Positions 17,339 through 28,763 are shown, numbered from the stretch's first letter. The stretch: 39,245 nt of DNA from an uncultured Clostridia bacterium (GCA_944376265.1 CALWCD010000017.1:1-39245); one strand, 5' to 3'. A program made the numbers and translations. Notes: generated by a model from the letters alone, not told the origin.

Positions 17339-18595
17339 ATGTTTAACGATTTGATGGACACCCTGGGCTTTGTGGCCGGGAAAGACCCGGAAGTGGGCCA
17401 GGCCATGGAAAAGGAGTTCGCCCGCCAGCAGCGGAACCTGGAGCTGATTGCCTCGGAGAACATTGTCTCTCCGGCAGTGATGGCTGCCATGGGCACCGTG
17501 CTCACCAACAAGTACGCCGAGGGCTATCCCGGCAAGCGGTATTACGGCGGCTGCCAGTGCGTGGACCTTGTGGAGGATATTGCCCGGGACCGTGCCTGCA
17601 AGCTCTTCGGCGCGGACCACGCCAACGTCCAGCCCCACTCCGGCGCCCAGGCCAACCTGGCGGTGTACTTTGCCCTGCTCCAGCCCGGAGACACGGTGCT
17701 GGGCATGAACCTGTCGGAAGGCGGCCACCTGACCCACGGCTCTCCCGTGAACATGTCCGGTTCCCTGTACAACTTTGCGGCCTACGGCGTGGACCCGGAA
17801 ACCGGCCGCATCGACTACGACAAGCTGATGCAGCAGGCTTTGGAAGTGAAGCCCAAGCTGATCGTGGCCGGCGCCAGCGCGTATCCCCGGGCCATTGACT
17901 TCCAGAAGTTCCGGGAGATCGCCGATGCCTGCGGCGCCTACCTGATGGTGGACATGGCCCACATCGCCGGTCTGGTGGCTGCCGGGGTCCATCAGAACCC
18001 GGTGCCCTATGCCCACGTGGTGACCACCACCACCCACAAGACCCTTCGCGGCCCCCGGGGCGGTATGATCCTCTGCAAGGAGGAGTTTGCCAAAGCCATT
18101 GACAAGGCCATTTTCCCCGGCACCCAGGGCGGTCCCCTGATGCACATCATCGCCGCCAAGGCCGTGTGCCTGGGCGAAGCTCTCCAGCCGGAATTCAAAG
18201 CCTACGGGGAGCAGATCGTGAAGAACGCCGCCGCCCTTGCTCAGGGCCTGATGAACCGGGGCGTGAAGCTGGTCTCCGGCGGCACCGACAACCACCTGAT
18301 GCTCATCGACCTCACCGAAAGTGAGCTCACCGGCAAGGAGCTGGAGCGCCGTCTGGACGAGGTGTATATCACCGCCAACAAGAACACGGTGCCCGGCGAG
18401 AAGCGCAGCCCCTTCACCACCAGCGGCGTGCGCCTGGGCACTCCCGCGGTCACCACCCGTGGTTTGGTGGAGGCGGACATGGACGAGATCGCCGCCTGCA
18501 TCGCCCTAGCCATGGAGGACGGCTTTGAGGAGAAGATCGACGCCATCCGCGCCAGGGTGGACGCCATCTGCAAAAAATATCCTCTCTATCAGTGA
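17339..18595 (+). CDS. glyA: Serine hydroxymethyltransferase
   Basis: A 418-residue PLP enzyme interconverting serine and glycine with tetrahydrofolate, the main source of one-carbon units. The PLP lysine is Lys234 in [14 protein letters not shown]; the N-terminal [12 protein letters not shown], the HSGAQAN motif at 100-106 and VDMAHIAGL are family signatures. The start ATG at 17339 follows AAAGGAAG; an in-frame extension to 17024 runs antisense through nth and is rejected. It forms its own unit with a strong terminator and is functionally linked to folC and metA further along. Confidence 0.97.
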   Translation: MFNDLMDTLGFVAGKDPEVGQAMEKEFARQQRNLELIASENIVSPAVMAAMGTVLTNKYAEGYPGKRYYGGCQCVDLVEDIARDRACKLFGADHANVQPHSGAQANLAVYFALLQPGDTVLGMNLSEGGHLTHGSPVNMSGSLYNFAAYGVDPETGRIDYDKLMQQALEVKPKLIVAGASAYPRAIDFQKFREIADACGAYLMVDMAHIAGLVAAGVHQNPVPYAHVVTTTTHKTLRGPRGGMILCKEEFAKAIDKAIFPGTQGGPLMHIIAAKAVCLGEALQPEFKAYGEQIVKNAAALAQGLMNRGVKLVSGGTDNHLMLIDLTESELTGKELERRLDEVYITANKNTVPGEKRSPFTTSGVRLGTPAVTTRGLVEADMDEIAACIALAMEDGFEEKIDAIRARVDAICKKYPLYQ

Positions 18596-18608
18596 GAGAC
18601 AGAACATG

Positions 18609-18640
18609 GGCTGCGGGAACCCCTTCCCGCGGCCTTTTTT
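18609..18640 (+). terminator. Terminator of glyA
   Basis: An 11-bp stem (GGCTGCGGGAA/TTCCCGCGGCC, one wobble pair) with a CCCC loop, followed by T6. Confidence 0.92.
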
Positions 18641-18676
18641 GTGAATAAATTTCAAACGTTTGTTTGCGTAAAATAG

Positions 18677-18705
18677 TTGCGCTTTTCGGGGGAAAATGGT
18701 ATACT
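18677..18705 (+). promoter_or_regulatory. Promoter of rarA
   Basis: TTGCGC (18677-18682), 17 bp spacer, TATACT (18700-18705) with an upstream TGG (extended -10). Confidence 0.72.
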
Positions 18706-18749
18706 AAACCAAAAGCCTGGCAGATGGGGAGGAGAAAGGGGGGAACGCC

Positions 18750-20021
18750 TTGAAAGCGCCTTTGGCGGACCGTGTCCGTCCCGCCACACTGGACGACGTG
18801 GTAGGCCAGCAGCATATTTTAGGGCCCGGCCGGGTGCTGCGGCGGATTCTCCAGTCGGGAGAGATTCCCAATATGGTGTTTTACGGGCCCTCCGGAGTGG
18901 GCAAGACCACGGTGGCGTCCATCATTGCCCGGAACACCCAGAAGCATCTGGTGAAATTGAACGGCACCACCGCTTCCACTGGGGACATCAAAGAGGCGGT
19001 GGCCGCCACCAATACCTTGGAAGGCTACGGAGGGGTGCTGCTGTACCTGGACGAGATCCAGTACTTCAACAAGAAACAGCAGCAGACCCTGCTGGAGTTC
19101 ATTGAGAACGGCAGCGTCACCCTGATTGCTTCCACCACGGAAAACCCCTATTTTTACGTGTACAACGCCATCCTCAGCCGCAGCACCGTGTTCGAGTTCA
19201 AGCCTGTGGGAAGAGAGGACATTGAGAAAGCGGTGGAGCGGGCGTTCCGGTTTTTGGAGGAGGAGCAGGGCAGGTCCATTCTCCCGGAAGAGGGGGTGTG
19301 CCGCCACATTGCTTCCGCCTGCGGAGGGGACGTGCGCAAAGCCATGAACGCTGTGGAGCTTGCCACCCTGGCCTGCGACACCGGAGGCCCGGCGGTGGAA
19401 GTCACCCTGGAAAGCGCCCGGGAGCTTACCCAGAAAAGCGCCATGCGCTACGACAAAAGCGGGGACGAGCACTACGATCTGATGTCCGCGTTCCAGAAGT
19501 CCATGCGGGGTTCGGACCCGGACGGAACGGTCCACTACCTGGGAAGGCTTCTGGAGGCGGGGGACCTGCCCTCGGCCTGCAGGCGGCTGTTGGTGTGCGC
19601 CTGTGAGGACGTGGGGCTTGCCTGGCCCCAGATCATCCCCATTGTGAAAGCGGCGGTGGATGCCGCCCTGATGGTGGGCCTGCCGGAGGCCCGCATTCCC
19701 CTGGCGGACGCGGCGGTGCTGGTGGCCCTGGCTCCCAAGTCCAATTCCGCCTATACCGCCCTGGACAAGGCGGTGGAGGACATCCGGGCGGGGAAGGCGG
19801 GACCCGTCCCCAGAAATCTTCAGAACAAGCATTTCGACAGCGCCGAGGTGGAACGGAAGGGGCAGTTCTACCAATACCCCCACGACGCCCCCCACCACTG
19901 GCTGCCCCAGCAGTATCTTCCCGATCCCCTGGTGGGAACGCAGTACTATCAGTATGGGGACAACAAGACCGAACAGAGTTTTCGGGCCTATTGGGACAAG
20001 ATTAAGCATAATGGAGCCTGA
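18750..20021 (+). CDS. rarA: Replication-associated recombination protein A (MgsA/RarA)
   Basis: A 423-residue AAA+ clamp-loader-like ATPase that acts at stalled replication forks. Walker A is GPSGVGKT (46-53), Walker B is LYLDEI (Asp101-Glu102), sensor 1 lies in STTENPYF, and an arginine-finger region reads [11 protein letters not shown]. The C-terminal half is the MgsA tetramerisation domain ([21 protein letters not shown]-like Tyr/His/Pro tail). The start is TTG at 18750, chosen because AGAAAGGGGGG precedes it and no in-frame ATG exists nearby. It is followed after 63 bp, without a terminator, by the flavoprotein-rubredoxin gene, so they may share a transcript. Confidence 0.93.
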   Translation: MKAPLADRVRPATLDDVVGQQHILGPGRVLRRILQSGEIPNMVFYGPSGVGKTTVASIIARNTQKHLVKLNGTTASTGDIKEAVAATNTLEGYGGVLLYLDEIQYFNKKQQQTLLEFIENGSVTLIASTTENPYFYVYNAILSRSTVFEFKPVGREDIEKAVERAFRFLEEEQGRSILPEEGVCRHIASACGGDVRKAMNAVELATLACDTGGPAVEVTLESARELTQKSAMRYDKSGDEHYDLMSAFQKSMRGSDPDGTVHYLGRLLEAGDLPSACRRLLVCACEDVGLAWPQIIPIVKAAVDAALMVGLPEARIPLADAAVLVALAPKSNSAYTALDKAVEDIRAGKAGPVPRNLQNKHFDSAEVERKGQFYQYPHDAPHHWLPQQYLPDPLVGTQYYQYGDNKTEQSFRAYWDKIKHNGA

Positions 20022-20084
20022 AAGCCTGTATGATAGAACAGGGCAGGGAACACGCCACAAATTGCGAAAGAGAGGTACCTTTCA

Positions 20085-20756
20085 GTGAAACCCTTGGTTT
20101 TGGGAAATCTTTCCTACGGGATGTACGCCATTGGCGTCAAGAACGGCAACAAGCCCAACGCCTGCATCGTCAATACGGTGATGCAGATCTCCAAAGCCAC
20201 GCCCACGGATCAGCCTCTGGTAACGCTGACCATGAGCAAAGCCAATTTCAGCTGCCAGTGCATCCAGCAGGAAGGGATCTTCACCATTTCGGTGCTGTCC
20301 GAGGAGACCCCCGCCACGGTGATCGGCGCCCTTGGGTTTGTTTCCGGGCGGGCCGCTGACAAGCTGGAAAACATTCGGCACAAGGTGCTCATTGAAGGGG
20401 TGCCGGTGGTGAAGGAAAACACCTGCTGCTGGTTTTTGTGCAAGGTGAAGGAGCAGGTGGAGACAAAGGAACAGGTGGTGTTCGTGGCGGAAGTCATTGC
20501 CGGCAGCGACGAGGCAGTGGGCACCCCCATGACCTACAAATACTATGTGGAGCATCTGGGCGGGGCGTCCCCCCGGCATTCTCCCACCTTCCTGCCTCCC
20601 GGGAAGACCTTTGACAAGAGCAGCGGGGAGAGCTTTGTGTGTTCCGTGTGCGGGTACGTGTACCGGGACCCCAACTTCGGCTTTGAAGAACTTCCCGCGG
20701 ACTGGACCTGTCCCATCTGCAAGATGCCCAAAAAGGCCTTTGTGCGGAAGAAGTGA
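20085..20756 (+). CDS. Flavin reductase-like/rubredoxin fusion (high-molecular-weight rubredoxin)
   Basis: A 223-residue fusion. Residues 1-165 form a flavin reductase-like FMN split barrel (GMYAIGV ... [12 protein letters not shown] ... SVLSEETP). Residues 180-223 are a rubredoxin with the four iron ligands Cys186, Cys189, Cys209 and Cys212 (CSVCGYVY ... CPIC). The same arrangement is known in the high-molecular-weight rubredoxin (Hrb) of acetogens, an NAD(P)H:rubredoxin partner that feeds flavodiiron proteins reducing O2 or NO. The start is GTG at 20085 with AGAGAGG 9 bases upstream. No flavodiiron or rubrerythrin gene is adjacent, so the electron acceptor must be elsewhere. Confidence 0.9.
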   Translation: MKPLVLGNLSYGMYAIGVKNGNKPNACIVNTVMQISKATPTDQPLVTLTMSKANFSCQCIQQEGIFTISVLSEETPATVIGALGFVSGRAADKLENIRHKVLIEGVPVVKENTCCWFLCKVKEQVETKEQVVFVAEVIAGSDEAVGTPMTYKYYVEHLGGASPRHSPTFLPPGKTFDKSSGESFVCSVCGYVYRDPNFGFEELPADWTCPICKMPKKAFVRKK

Positions 20757-20773
20757 ACAACATACAGAAGCGG

Positions 20774-20802
20774 GCCGTCGGGGCTTTCCCGGCGGCTTTT
20801 TT
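20774..20802 (+). terminator. Terminator after the rubredoxin fusion
   Basis: The stem GCCGTCGGG/CCCGGCGGC (one wobble) with a GCTTT loop is followed by T6. Confidence 0.9.
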
Positions 20803-21134
20803 GCGGAGAGACCTGGTTCGACAGAGTTCGGGTGCAGAGAAAGCAAAATAAATTATGTATACTAATTTATGTTTTCTTCCCTGGCTGTCCCAATGGGATA
20901 GGTCAGGACTTTTTCTTGGATCATGGCATTTTTGCACAATGCAATTATGGAAACGTTGTTAATATTTATACCTCCATTTGTAAGAAACTCGTAAAAAATA
21001 CTGTGGTATTTCTGTAATAAATTCCTCTTACACTCTGTATCGTGAAACAGCTGGGCAGGCAACTGTCTGGCGGCGAAAGGTAACCATCTTGGCTGCCTGG
21101 AGCAAATTTCAATTTTAAAAAGGGGAAACTCAAC
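20803..21134 (+). other. AT-rich intergenic region upstream of the small lipoprotein
   Basis: About 330 bp without a supported gene. The left two thirds are strikingly AT-rich compared with the rest of the window; the right third (about 21040-21110) is GC-rich, with a potential stem CAGGCA ... TGCCTG (21055-21098) before the ribosome site AAAAGGGG. Several AT-rich -10-like words occur (for example TATTTC near 21007), but no -35/-10 pair is convincing. It probably contains the lipoprotein promoter and a long leader. A 35-codon frame from 20856 has no ribosome site. Confidence 0.5.
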
Positions 21135-21371
21135 ATGAAAAAACTGATTGTTTCTATGATGGCTTTGATGCTGGTTCTGGGCATGGCCGCCTGCAGCGGC
21201 AGCAACAACAGCTCCACCAGCGACACCTCTACCACCAGCACCAGCTCCGTGGTCTCCGCCGATGAGGGCACCGATTCCACCACCTCTCAGGATGACACCT
21301 CTGACACCGCTCAGGACAGCACTTCCGAAACCTCCGAGGGGAACGATTCCTCTGTTTCCGAAGGGGAATAA
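21135..21371 (+). CDS. Small Ser/Thr-rich lipoprotein
   Basis: A 78-residue secreted lipoprotein of unknown function. A short basic start (MKK), a hydrophobic stretch (about residues 5-17) and a lipobox-like LGMAAC place the lipidated cysteine at residue 20. The mature part of 58 residues is almost entirely Ser, Thr, Asp, Glu, Asn and Gly, with no hydrophobic core, so it is probably an unstructured, acidic, possibly glycosylated surface tether. The ribosome site AAAGGGG is 9 bases before the ATG. It is monocistronic with a strong terminator and a long AT-rich upstream region. Its small size does not suggest truncation: the end is a clean stop directly before the terminator. Confidence 0.82.
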   Translation: MKKLIVSMMALMLVLGMAACSGSNNSSTSDTSTTSTSSVVSADEGTDSTTSQDDTSDTAQDSTSETSEGNDSSVSEGE

Positions 21372-21382
21372 AGGGGCAACAT

Positions 21383-21419
21383 AAAAAATGGACCGGCGGG
21401 CTGCCGGTCCATTTTTTTG
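21383..21419 (+). terminator. Bidirectional terminator between the lipoprotein and GNAT genes
   Basis: A perfect 10-bp stem (ATGGACCGGC/GCCGGTCCAT) with A6 on the left and T7 on the right, so it can work on both strands. Confidence 0.93.
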
Positions 21420-21422
21420 TCC

Positions 21423-21860
21423 TTATTCCCACTCCAGCCGGTAGACGATCTCGTCGTGGTGGAACCGGCCGTCGGGGCGGAAGCCTACGCTCTCATACAG
21501 GGCTCTTCCCCAAACATTTTCCGGATTGCAGCTCAGGTACACCATATGGTGGGCGGAGTCCTGCCGGATCCGGTCCAGCACCATGGAAAGGATCTTCCTT
21601 CCATAGCCCCGGGACTGGAACTGCTGCCCCACCATAATCCGGTAGATCCAGTACTCCTGGTCCTCCTGGTCCATGGCGTACATGGTAAAGCCCACCAGGG
21701 TGTCGCCATCGTAGACAGCCAGGGGCACGCATTCCGGCTGGGCCTTGGCCTGGGCCAGGGAATAGGCGTTGTCGGCTACATAGGTTTTCTGGGTCTCGTT
21801 TACGGAAAGCTTGATCACGTCCCGGAAATTGGTCCGGTCGATCTCTCCCAGCGTCAGCAA
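21423..21860 (-). CDS. GNAT acetyltransferase, polyamine/diamine acetyltransferase-like
   Basis: A 145-residue GCN5-related N-acetyltransferase. The acetyl-CoA site is seen in YWIYRIMVGQQFQSRGYGRKIL (motif A, Q-x-x-G-x-G), followed by the typical NPENVWGRALYESVGF end. The N-terminal VNETQKTYVADN and YAMDQEDQEYW segments resemble the Bacillus BltD/PaiA spermidine/spermine acetyltransferase group, but the acceptor cannot be fixed from sequence. The start is TTG at 21860 with GGAGGG 6 bases upstream. It is the last gene of a three-gene unit, 20 bp after the rhamnosidase, and shares the bidirectional terminator. Confidence 0.85.
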   Translation of the reverse strand: MLTLGEIDRTNFRDVIKLSVNETQKTYVADNAYSLAQAKAQPECVPLAVYDGDTLVGFTMYAMDQEDQEYWIYRIMVGQQFQSRGYGRKILSMVLDRIRQDSAHHMVYLSCNPENVWGRALYESVGFRPDGRFHHDEIVYRLEWE

Positions 21861-21880
21861 AAGAATCCCTCCCTCTTTTT

Positions 21881-24445
21881 TTAGAACACATAGGTGCCGG
21901 AAACCAGTGTTTTTGGCTCCTGTCCCGTCAGGTACAGTTCCGCCTGGCAGTCGAAGGGAACGGTGACAGAACCGTGGAGCTCCTCACCCTGCCAGCGCCA
22001 TTCCACCCGGTACTGGCCGGAGGCGGTGTCCAGGCGCAGGTTTGCCCAGGGGATGCGCCGGTCCGCCATGGGACGGATGACCGCCTTCTTGTAGCCGGGA
22101 GCCTCCTCCACCGGGTTCAGACCGCACAGGTTCCGGTACATCCAGTCCACGATGGAGCCGTAAGCGTAATGGTTCAGGCTGTTCATCCCCGTACCACTGA
22201 TGGACCCGTCCGGGAGGATGGAATTCCACCGCTCCCACACGGTGGTGGCACCCATGTTCACCTCGTACAGCCAGCTGGGCAGGTCCTCGTTGAGGAACAG
22301 GGTGTAGGCAAGGTCGTTGGCGCCGTTGTCGGAGAGTGTCCGGCACAGGAAAGGGGTGCCGCAGAAGCCGGTGTCCAGGTGGTTCCCTCTGGCTTGGATG
22401 CGCTCCTTCAGCTGGTTCAGCACAGCGTCCCGGGCGCCCTGGGGGTACAGCCCGAAGAACAGGGAAAGCACGCAGGCGGTCTGGGTCACGTGGATCTTCA
22501 AGGTGCCGTCCTCCTGGAAGTACTCCTGTAAAAACCCACGCTGGATGGTCCGGCTCAGAGCTTCATATTCCCGCTGGTCCTCCTCATAGCCCAGGGCCTT
22601 GGCGGCCTTGGCGGTGAGACAGGCGGAATAGTAGTAAAACGCGGTGGCGGTGTAGGCCAGATCCGTGGCGCCGAAGGGGTTCTGGGTGTCTCCGTCCTCC
22701 CGGTCCAGTGCCAGCCAGTCTCCCAGCTGGCTTCCCCGCAGCCACAGCCCCCGGCCGCCGTCGGCTTCGTCGTCCCTGCGGATGCGCTCCACCCAGGTTT
22801 TCATCACCGGATACTCCTGGCGCAGCAGAGAGAGGTCCCCGAAGTTCTCGTACACAGCCCAGGGCATCATGGTGGCCACGTCGCTCCAGATGGCGCAGCC
22901 GTTTACGTTGCCGCTGAGCCAGAAGGCCTTGTCCGGATCGGGGGCTTTGGGGGCAGGCACGAAGAAGGGCACCGCCCCGCCGTAGTACCGTTCCTCTAGC
23001 CCCACGTTGTGGATGAAGTGGTGGAAAAAGGCGGGTATGTACAGGTTTTTGCAGGCCGTAGCAGAGATGATGGCCGCGTCGCCAGTCCAGCCAAGACGTT
23101 CATCCCGCTGGGGGCAGTCGGTGGGCACGTCCAGAAAGTTGTCGAACTGGCCCCACATGGCATTGTGGAACAGCTGGTTTACCTGTTGGTTAGCGGTTAC
23201 AATGGAACCGGTGGGGTCAATATCCGAGCGGATGTGCCAGGCGGTGAAGTCCTCCGGCCGCACCTGGGAGACGCCCTCCACCTTCACATAGCGGAAGCCG
23301 TAGAAGGTGAAGTGGGGCCGTACATGGGCGGGCTTCCCGTTGGAAAGATAGCGGTATTCGCTTTTTGCGCTGCGCAGGTTGTCCCGGTAGAAGCAGTCGT
23401 CCTGGAGCACCTCTCCGTAGCTGAGCACCACTTCCGCGCCAGCGGGCTCCTGCACGTCAAATTCCACCCAGCCGGTCATGTTCTGGCCAAAGTCCAGCAC
23501 GGTTTCCCCCTTCTTGGTATGAAGCACTTGGGGGGAAAACCGGGCCTTTTTCGCGATTTTTGGCCCCATCCGGGAAACAAGCTTTTCCAGGCTTTCCGTG
23601 CCCGGACGCACTCCCTGGGCAGGCGCCTGGCAGCCCGGGGCGGACCAGCCGGGAATCTCCTTCCGGGCGTCGTAGTGCTCCCCGTCGTAGATGTTGCTGA
23701 AGGTGACAGGGGAGGGGTAGCTTTTCCAGGTGCTGTCGGTGACCACCACCTGCTCCGAGCCGTCCTTCATGGTCACGTGGACCTCGCACACAGCCTGCAT
23801 GGTGTCTCCGTACAGGTTGTGGAACCGGTCGAAAATAATGTCCCCCTTGTACCAGCCGGGCCCCAGAGCAATGCCCAGGGTGTTCTCCCCGGCGTGGAGC
23901 AGGGAGGTGATGTCGAAGCTCTGGTACTCCAGCTGGAAATCGTAGCAGTGGTAGCCGGGCAGCAGGTACTCGTTTCCCGCCTTTTCCCCGTTGACCTCCA
24001 GCTCGTAAATGCCCACGCCGCAGACATAGGCTCTGGCGGATTCCACCTCTCCCGGCAGAGAGAAGTCCTTCGCCAGCAGAGGCTGGACCTCCTTGTCCTC
24101 AAAGTCGGCGGAGATCCACTGGGCCTTCCAGGGCTCCCCCTGCTTGGCGGTCTCGAACCAGGAGGCGGCGGAAGCGCTGTCCCCGCCGTCGCCCCACACT
24201 GTGACAGTCCAGGTGTAGCGGGTGCGGGGGAGAAGCTCCAGGGGCGCCTCAAACCCCAGGGAGGAGATGTCCTCCCGTTTGCCGCTGTGGAATACAGTTT
24301 CCCCCTGTGGGCCGGTCACCACCACTTGGGCGGCCGCCTGGCGGGTGTCCGCGGTGTCCTCCGCCACCCAGGAAAACACAGGGTGTTCCATGAAAAGTCC
24401 CAGAGGCGTTTCCACATGATTTACGCGAAGATGGGTGAGTTTCAA
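21881..24445 (-). CDS. Alpha-L-rhamnosidase, glycoside hydrolase family 78
   Basis: An 854-residue intracellular enzyme (no signal peptide) that removes terminal alpha-L-rhamnose from rhamnogalacturonan fragments or plant glycosides. Domain order fits bacterial GH78: N-terminal beta domains (about 1-320, including the DFGQNMTGWVEF segment), an (alpha/alpha)6 barrel with the hallmark DVPTDCPQRDERLGWTGDA at about 439-457 bearing catalytic acidic residues, NHYAYGSIVDWMY near 770, and a C-terminal beta domain. The start is TTG at 24445, with AAGGAGG 7 bases upstream. It lies 29 bp after the cytidine deaminase gene. No transporter or regulator is adjacent, so substrate must enter through a system encoded elsewhere. 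Confidence 0.95.
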   Translation of the reverse strand: MKLTHLRVNHVETPLGLFMEHPVFSWVAEDTADTRQAAAQVVVTGPQGETVFHSGKREDISSLGFEAPLELLPRTRYTWTVTVWGDGGDSASAASWFETAKQGEPWKAQWISADFEDKEVQPLLAKDFSLPGEVESARAYVCGVGIYELEVNGEKAGNEYLLPGYHCYDFQLEYQSFDITSLLHAGENTLGIALGPGWYKGDIIFDRFHNLYGDTMQAVCEVHVTMKDGSEQVVVTDSTWKSYPSPVTFSNIYDGEHYDARKEIPGWSAPGCQAPAQGVRPGTESLEKLVSRMGPKIAKKARFSPQVLHTKKGETVLDFGQNMTGWVEFDVQEPAGAEVVLSYGEVLQDDCFYRDNLRSAKSEYRYLSNGKPAHVRPHFTFYGFRYVKVEGVSQVRPEDFTAWHIRSDIDPTGSIVTANQQVNQLFHNAMWGQFDNFLDVPTDCPQRDERLGWTGDAAIISATACKNLYIPAFFHHFIHNVGLEERYYGGAVPFFVPAPKAPDPDKAFWLSGNVNGCAIWSDVATMMPWAVYENFGDLSLLRQEYPVMKTWVERIRRDDEADGGRGLWLRGSQLGDWLALDREDGDTQNPFGATDLAYTATAFYYYSACLTAKAAKALGYEEDQREYEALSRTIQRGFLQEYFQEDGTLKIHVTQTACVLSLFFGLYPQGARDAVLNQLKERIQARGNHLDTGFCGTPFLCRTLSDNGANDLAYTLFLNEDLPSWLYEVNMGATTVWERWNSILPDGSISGTGMNSLNHYAYGSIVDWMYRNLCGLNPVEEAPGYKKAVIRPMADRRIPWANLRLDTASGQYRVEWRWQGEELHGSVTVPFDCQAELYLTGQEPKTLVSGTYVF

Positions 24446-24474
24446 AGCAATTCCTCCTTAACAAGGCGTGTGGG

Positions 24475-26670
<2,196 letters not shown>

Positions 26671-26713
26671 GAGCGCCGCTTCCGGAAAGACCCCGGAATA
26701 GAATAACCCCATG

Positions 26714-26748
26714 AAAAAAGGGCCTCCGGCATGCAGCCGGGGGCCCTT
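26714..26748 (-). terminator. Terminator between the arabinofuranosidase and NlpC/P60-SLH genes
   Basis: A 13-bp stem (AAGGGCCTCCGGC/GCCGGGGGCCCTT, one wobble) with a T6 tract on the minus strand, so it mainly ends the minus-strand gene. On the plus strand the hairpin lacks a T-run (TTGCTATG) and is a weaker stop. Confidence 0.85.
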
Positions 26749-26769
26749 GCTATGTTGTTTGGAAAAGGG

Positions 26770-28575
26770 TTACAGTCCGTTCTGGTAGGCTTTCAGAATG
26801 ATGGAGCAGGCATGGCTCCGCTGGGAGTTATCCTTGGGGGCGAAGGTGTTGTACCCCATGCCGCTGATGATCCCCAGGCTCTTGCAGGCGTACACGGCAT
26901 CCTTGGCCCAGGAGGCGATGGAGCTGTCGTCGGCGAAAGCGCCCGCTCCGCCCTCATAGGTGAGACCGCCGTAGTTGGCGATGGCCACGCACAGCTGCTC
27001 CCGGGTGATGGGGTCGGTGGGACGGAAGGTGCCGTCCCCCATGCCGCTCATAATTCCCTGAGAGGTGACCCAGTTCACAGCGCCGTTGTACCAGGAGTCA
27101 CCCACATCGGAGTAGGAGCTTGTCCCCGCGTATGCGGAGGTGTCCACCCCGGCCAGATTGGCCAAAGCCGCGGCGAACTCGCCCCGGGTGATGAGCTTGG
27201 TGGGGGAGAACTGGGTGCCGTCACCGCTGAACAGGCCCAGGGCCACTGCCTGGTCCACCGTGGTGAAATACCAGTCCTCGGAGGTGAAGTCAGTGTACAG
27301 CTTCCCACCTGCGTAGGTGATGGTGGCCATGGGGCTTGTCCATTCTTCCTGGACCGCTACCGCCCGGTAGGTCCCGGACAGGGTGAGGGGCCCGGTGTAG
27401 GGGGTGCTCTCCCCGGTGGGCTGGGTGCCATCGGTGGTGTAGCGGATATCGCACCCTTCCCCGGCGGTGATCAGCAGGTCGCCGCTGTCGGACAGGGAGA
27501 ACACGGGGGCGTCCAGAGAGGCCTCCTTTTCCACATACAGGGCAAACACATACCCCTCCAGGCCACGGGCGGTGATCACGGAGTACCACTGGTCGGTGGT
27601 GGTGCCTTCGGCGGTGAGTTCCTCGCCGGAGACCATTTCCACTATCTGCACCTTGTCGTTCTTGGAAAGGGTGGCAACCTGGGCGGACTGGGTGGAGGGT
27701 TCCTTCCGCAGCCGCACCCCGTTGGCGGTGACCAGGCCGTTGAGCTGGTCATCCGCGGGCACGTCGTCGCCGAAGACCAGGTCCTGGGTGCTGTCCTTGC
27801 CGCTGTACCCCAGGCTTTTCAGCTGCTGGGCCACGGTGGAAGCGGACACGTACTCCTGGCTGAGCGCGGGGGCTTCCGTGGAATCGGGAGAGAGAGGGCT
27901 GCCGTCGCTTCCCAGGGCGATGCCGTCGCTGCCGATGGTGAAGCCGTCCACGGTGGTGTCCACGTCGTACTGGCAGTTGGTGTAGTGGTACAGGCTGCCG
28001 TTGAACTCGTACCAGCCGGTGGAGGGGTACTGGGTGCCGTTGTCAAACACATGCCAGGCAGTCCAGCCCCGGCCGCTGCCTACCACCTGGTCCCGGACCA
28101 TGTTCACGCCGTAGTCGCTGTTGTCGGTGGCCATGTTGTTGCCGATGTAAATGCCGATATGGCTGTAAATGCCGGTGGCAGGGTCGTTGTAGTCGGGCAT
28201 GGTGATCACCAGGCCGTGAATGCGGGGGATGCCGTAGAGTTCATCCACATCCCCTGAGAACACGCAGTTGTAGTTCACCTGAGAGGTGGCCCCGGCACAG
28301 CAGCCTGTCTCGGTGCCCAGGTCTTTAAAATAGGAATAGATCAGCCCGGCGCAGTCGGAGACACGGACTCCTTCGGAGTTGGTCTCGCCCTGGCCGCCGT
28401 ACACATACTGCCAGCCGTCCTCGTATGCCATGATGCCGTGCTCGGCAAGCCCCAGGGAAGTGGGGGTGCCGGCTGCCTGCGCGGGAAGGCGCAGGGCGCA
28501 GAACGCGGTGAAAAGGATCGCCACAGCCAGCAGCAAAGCGGCAGGCCGGCGAGTAGGTTTCGCCAAATGCTTCAT
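26770..28575 (-). CDS. Secreted NlpC/P60-like protein with SH3b, chitobiase-like and SLH domains
   Basis: A 601-residue exported wall-associated protein. The order is: signal peptide (about 1-35), NlpC/P60-like domain with putative nucleophile Cys75 (SDCAGLIYSYF) and His139 (YSHIGIYIGNN), linker, SH3b-like domain (about 290-360, VRLRKEPSTQSAQVATLS), a short chitobiase/hexosaminidase C-terminal-like beta domain (about 365-415, IRYTTDGTQPT), and three SLH repeats (about 420-601) that bind secondary wall polymer. It probably cleaves peptide cross-links of peptidoglycan. The ATG at 28575 has AGGAGG; an open frame continues far upstream to about 30.7 kb but only as antisense of the next gene. A WalR-type box lies upstream. 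Confidence 0.88.
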   Translation of the reverse strand: MKHLAKPTRRPAALLLAVAILFTAFCALRLPAQAAGTPTSLGLAEHGIMAYEDGWQYVYGGQGETNSEGVRVSDCAGLIYSYFKDLGTETGCCAGATSQVNYNCVFSGDVDELYGIPRIHGLVITMPDYNDPATGIYSHIGIYIGNNMATDNSDYGVNMVRDQVVGSGRGWTAWHVFDNGTQYPSTGWYEFNGSLYHYTNCQYDVDTTVDGFTIGSDGIALGSDGSPLSPDSTEAPALSQEYVSASTVAQQLKSLGYSGKDSTQDLVFGDDVPADDQLNGLVTANGVRLRKEPSTQSAQVATLSKNDKVQIVEMVSGEELTAEGTTTDQWYSVITARGLEGYVFALYVEKEASLDAPVFSLSDSGDLLITAGEGCDIRYTTDGTQPTGESTPYTGPLTLSGTYRAVAVQEEWTSPMATITYAGGKLYTDFTSEDWYFTTVDQAVALGLFSGDGTQFSPTKLITRGEFAAALANLAGVDTSAYAGTSSYSDVGDSWYNGAVNWVTSQGIMSGMGDGTFRPTDPITREQLCVAIANYGGLTYEGGAGAFADDSSIASWAKDAVYACKSLGIISGMGYNTFAPKDNSQRSHACSIILKAYQNGL

Positions 28576-28663
28576 AGAAAATCCTCCTAAAAAACGCGAA
28601 AGAACCTCCTCCGGAGAACCGGGACAGTTCCCACAGGAACGGTTCGGTGGATCGACCTTAAAG

Positions 28664-28680
28664 GTTACAAATATGTTACA
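28664..28680 (-). promoter_or_regulatory. WalR (YycF)-type box
   Basis: On the minus strand TGTAAC-ATATT-TGTAAC, an exact fit to the published WalR consensus TGTWAH-N5-TGTWAH. It is about 90 bp upstream of a peptidoglycan-hydrolase-like gene, the typical class of WalR target. Confidence 0.55.
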
Positions 28681-28701
28681 GTTTACCACAAAATTTGCCA
28701 A
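28673..28701 (-). promoter_or_regulatory. Possible promoter of the NlpC/P60-SLH gene
   Basis: On the minus strand TTGGCA (28701-28696) and TAACAT (28678-28673) are spaced 17 bp apart. The -10 is imperfect and overlaps the first half of the WalR-type box. Confidence 0.4.
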
Positions 28702-28763
28702 GATGCAACCCCATGGGAAAAATTGGGAAAGAATTTCCCGATACTGCTTTTGCGAAACCGGGA

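Noticed and set aside
20832..21017. Short open frames in the AT-rich intergenic region
   Set aside because: No ribosome site, no recognisable protein features, and expected by chance in this composition.
21040..21110. Possible cyclic-di-GMP riboswitch before the lipoprotein
   Set aside because: The GGCAAA, GACGCAAAGC and tetraloop-receptor blocks of the class are not present in order; only a simple stem is supported.
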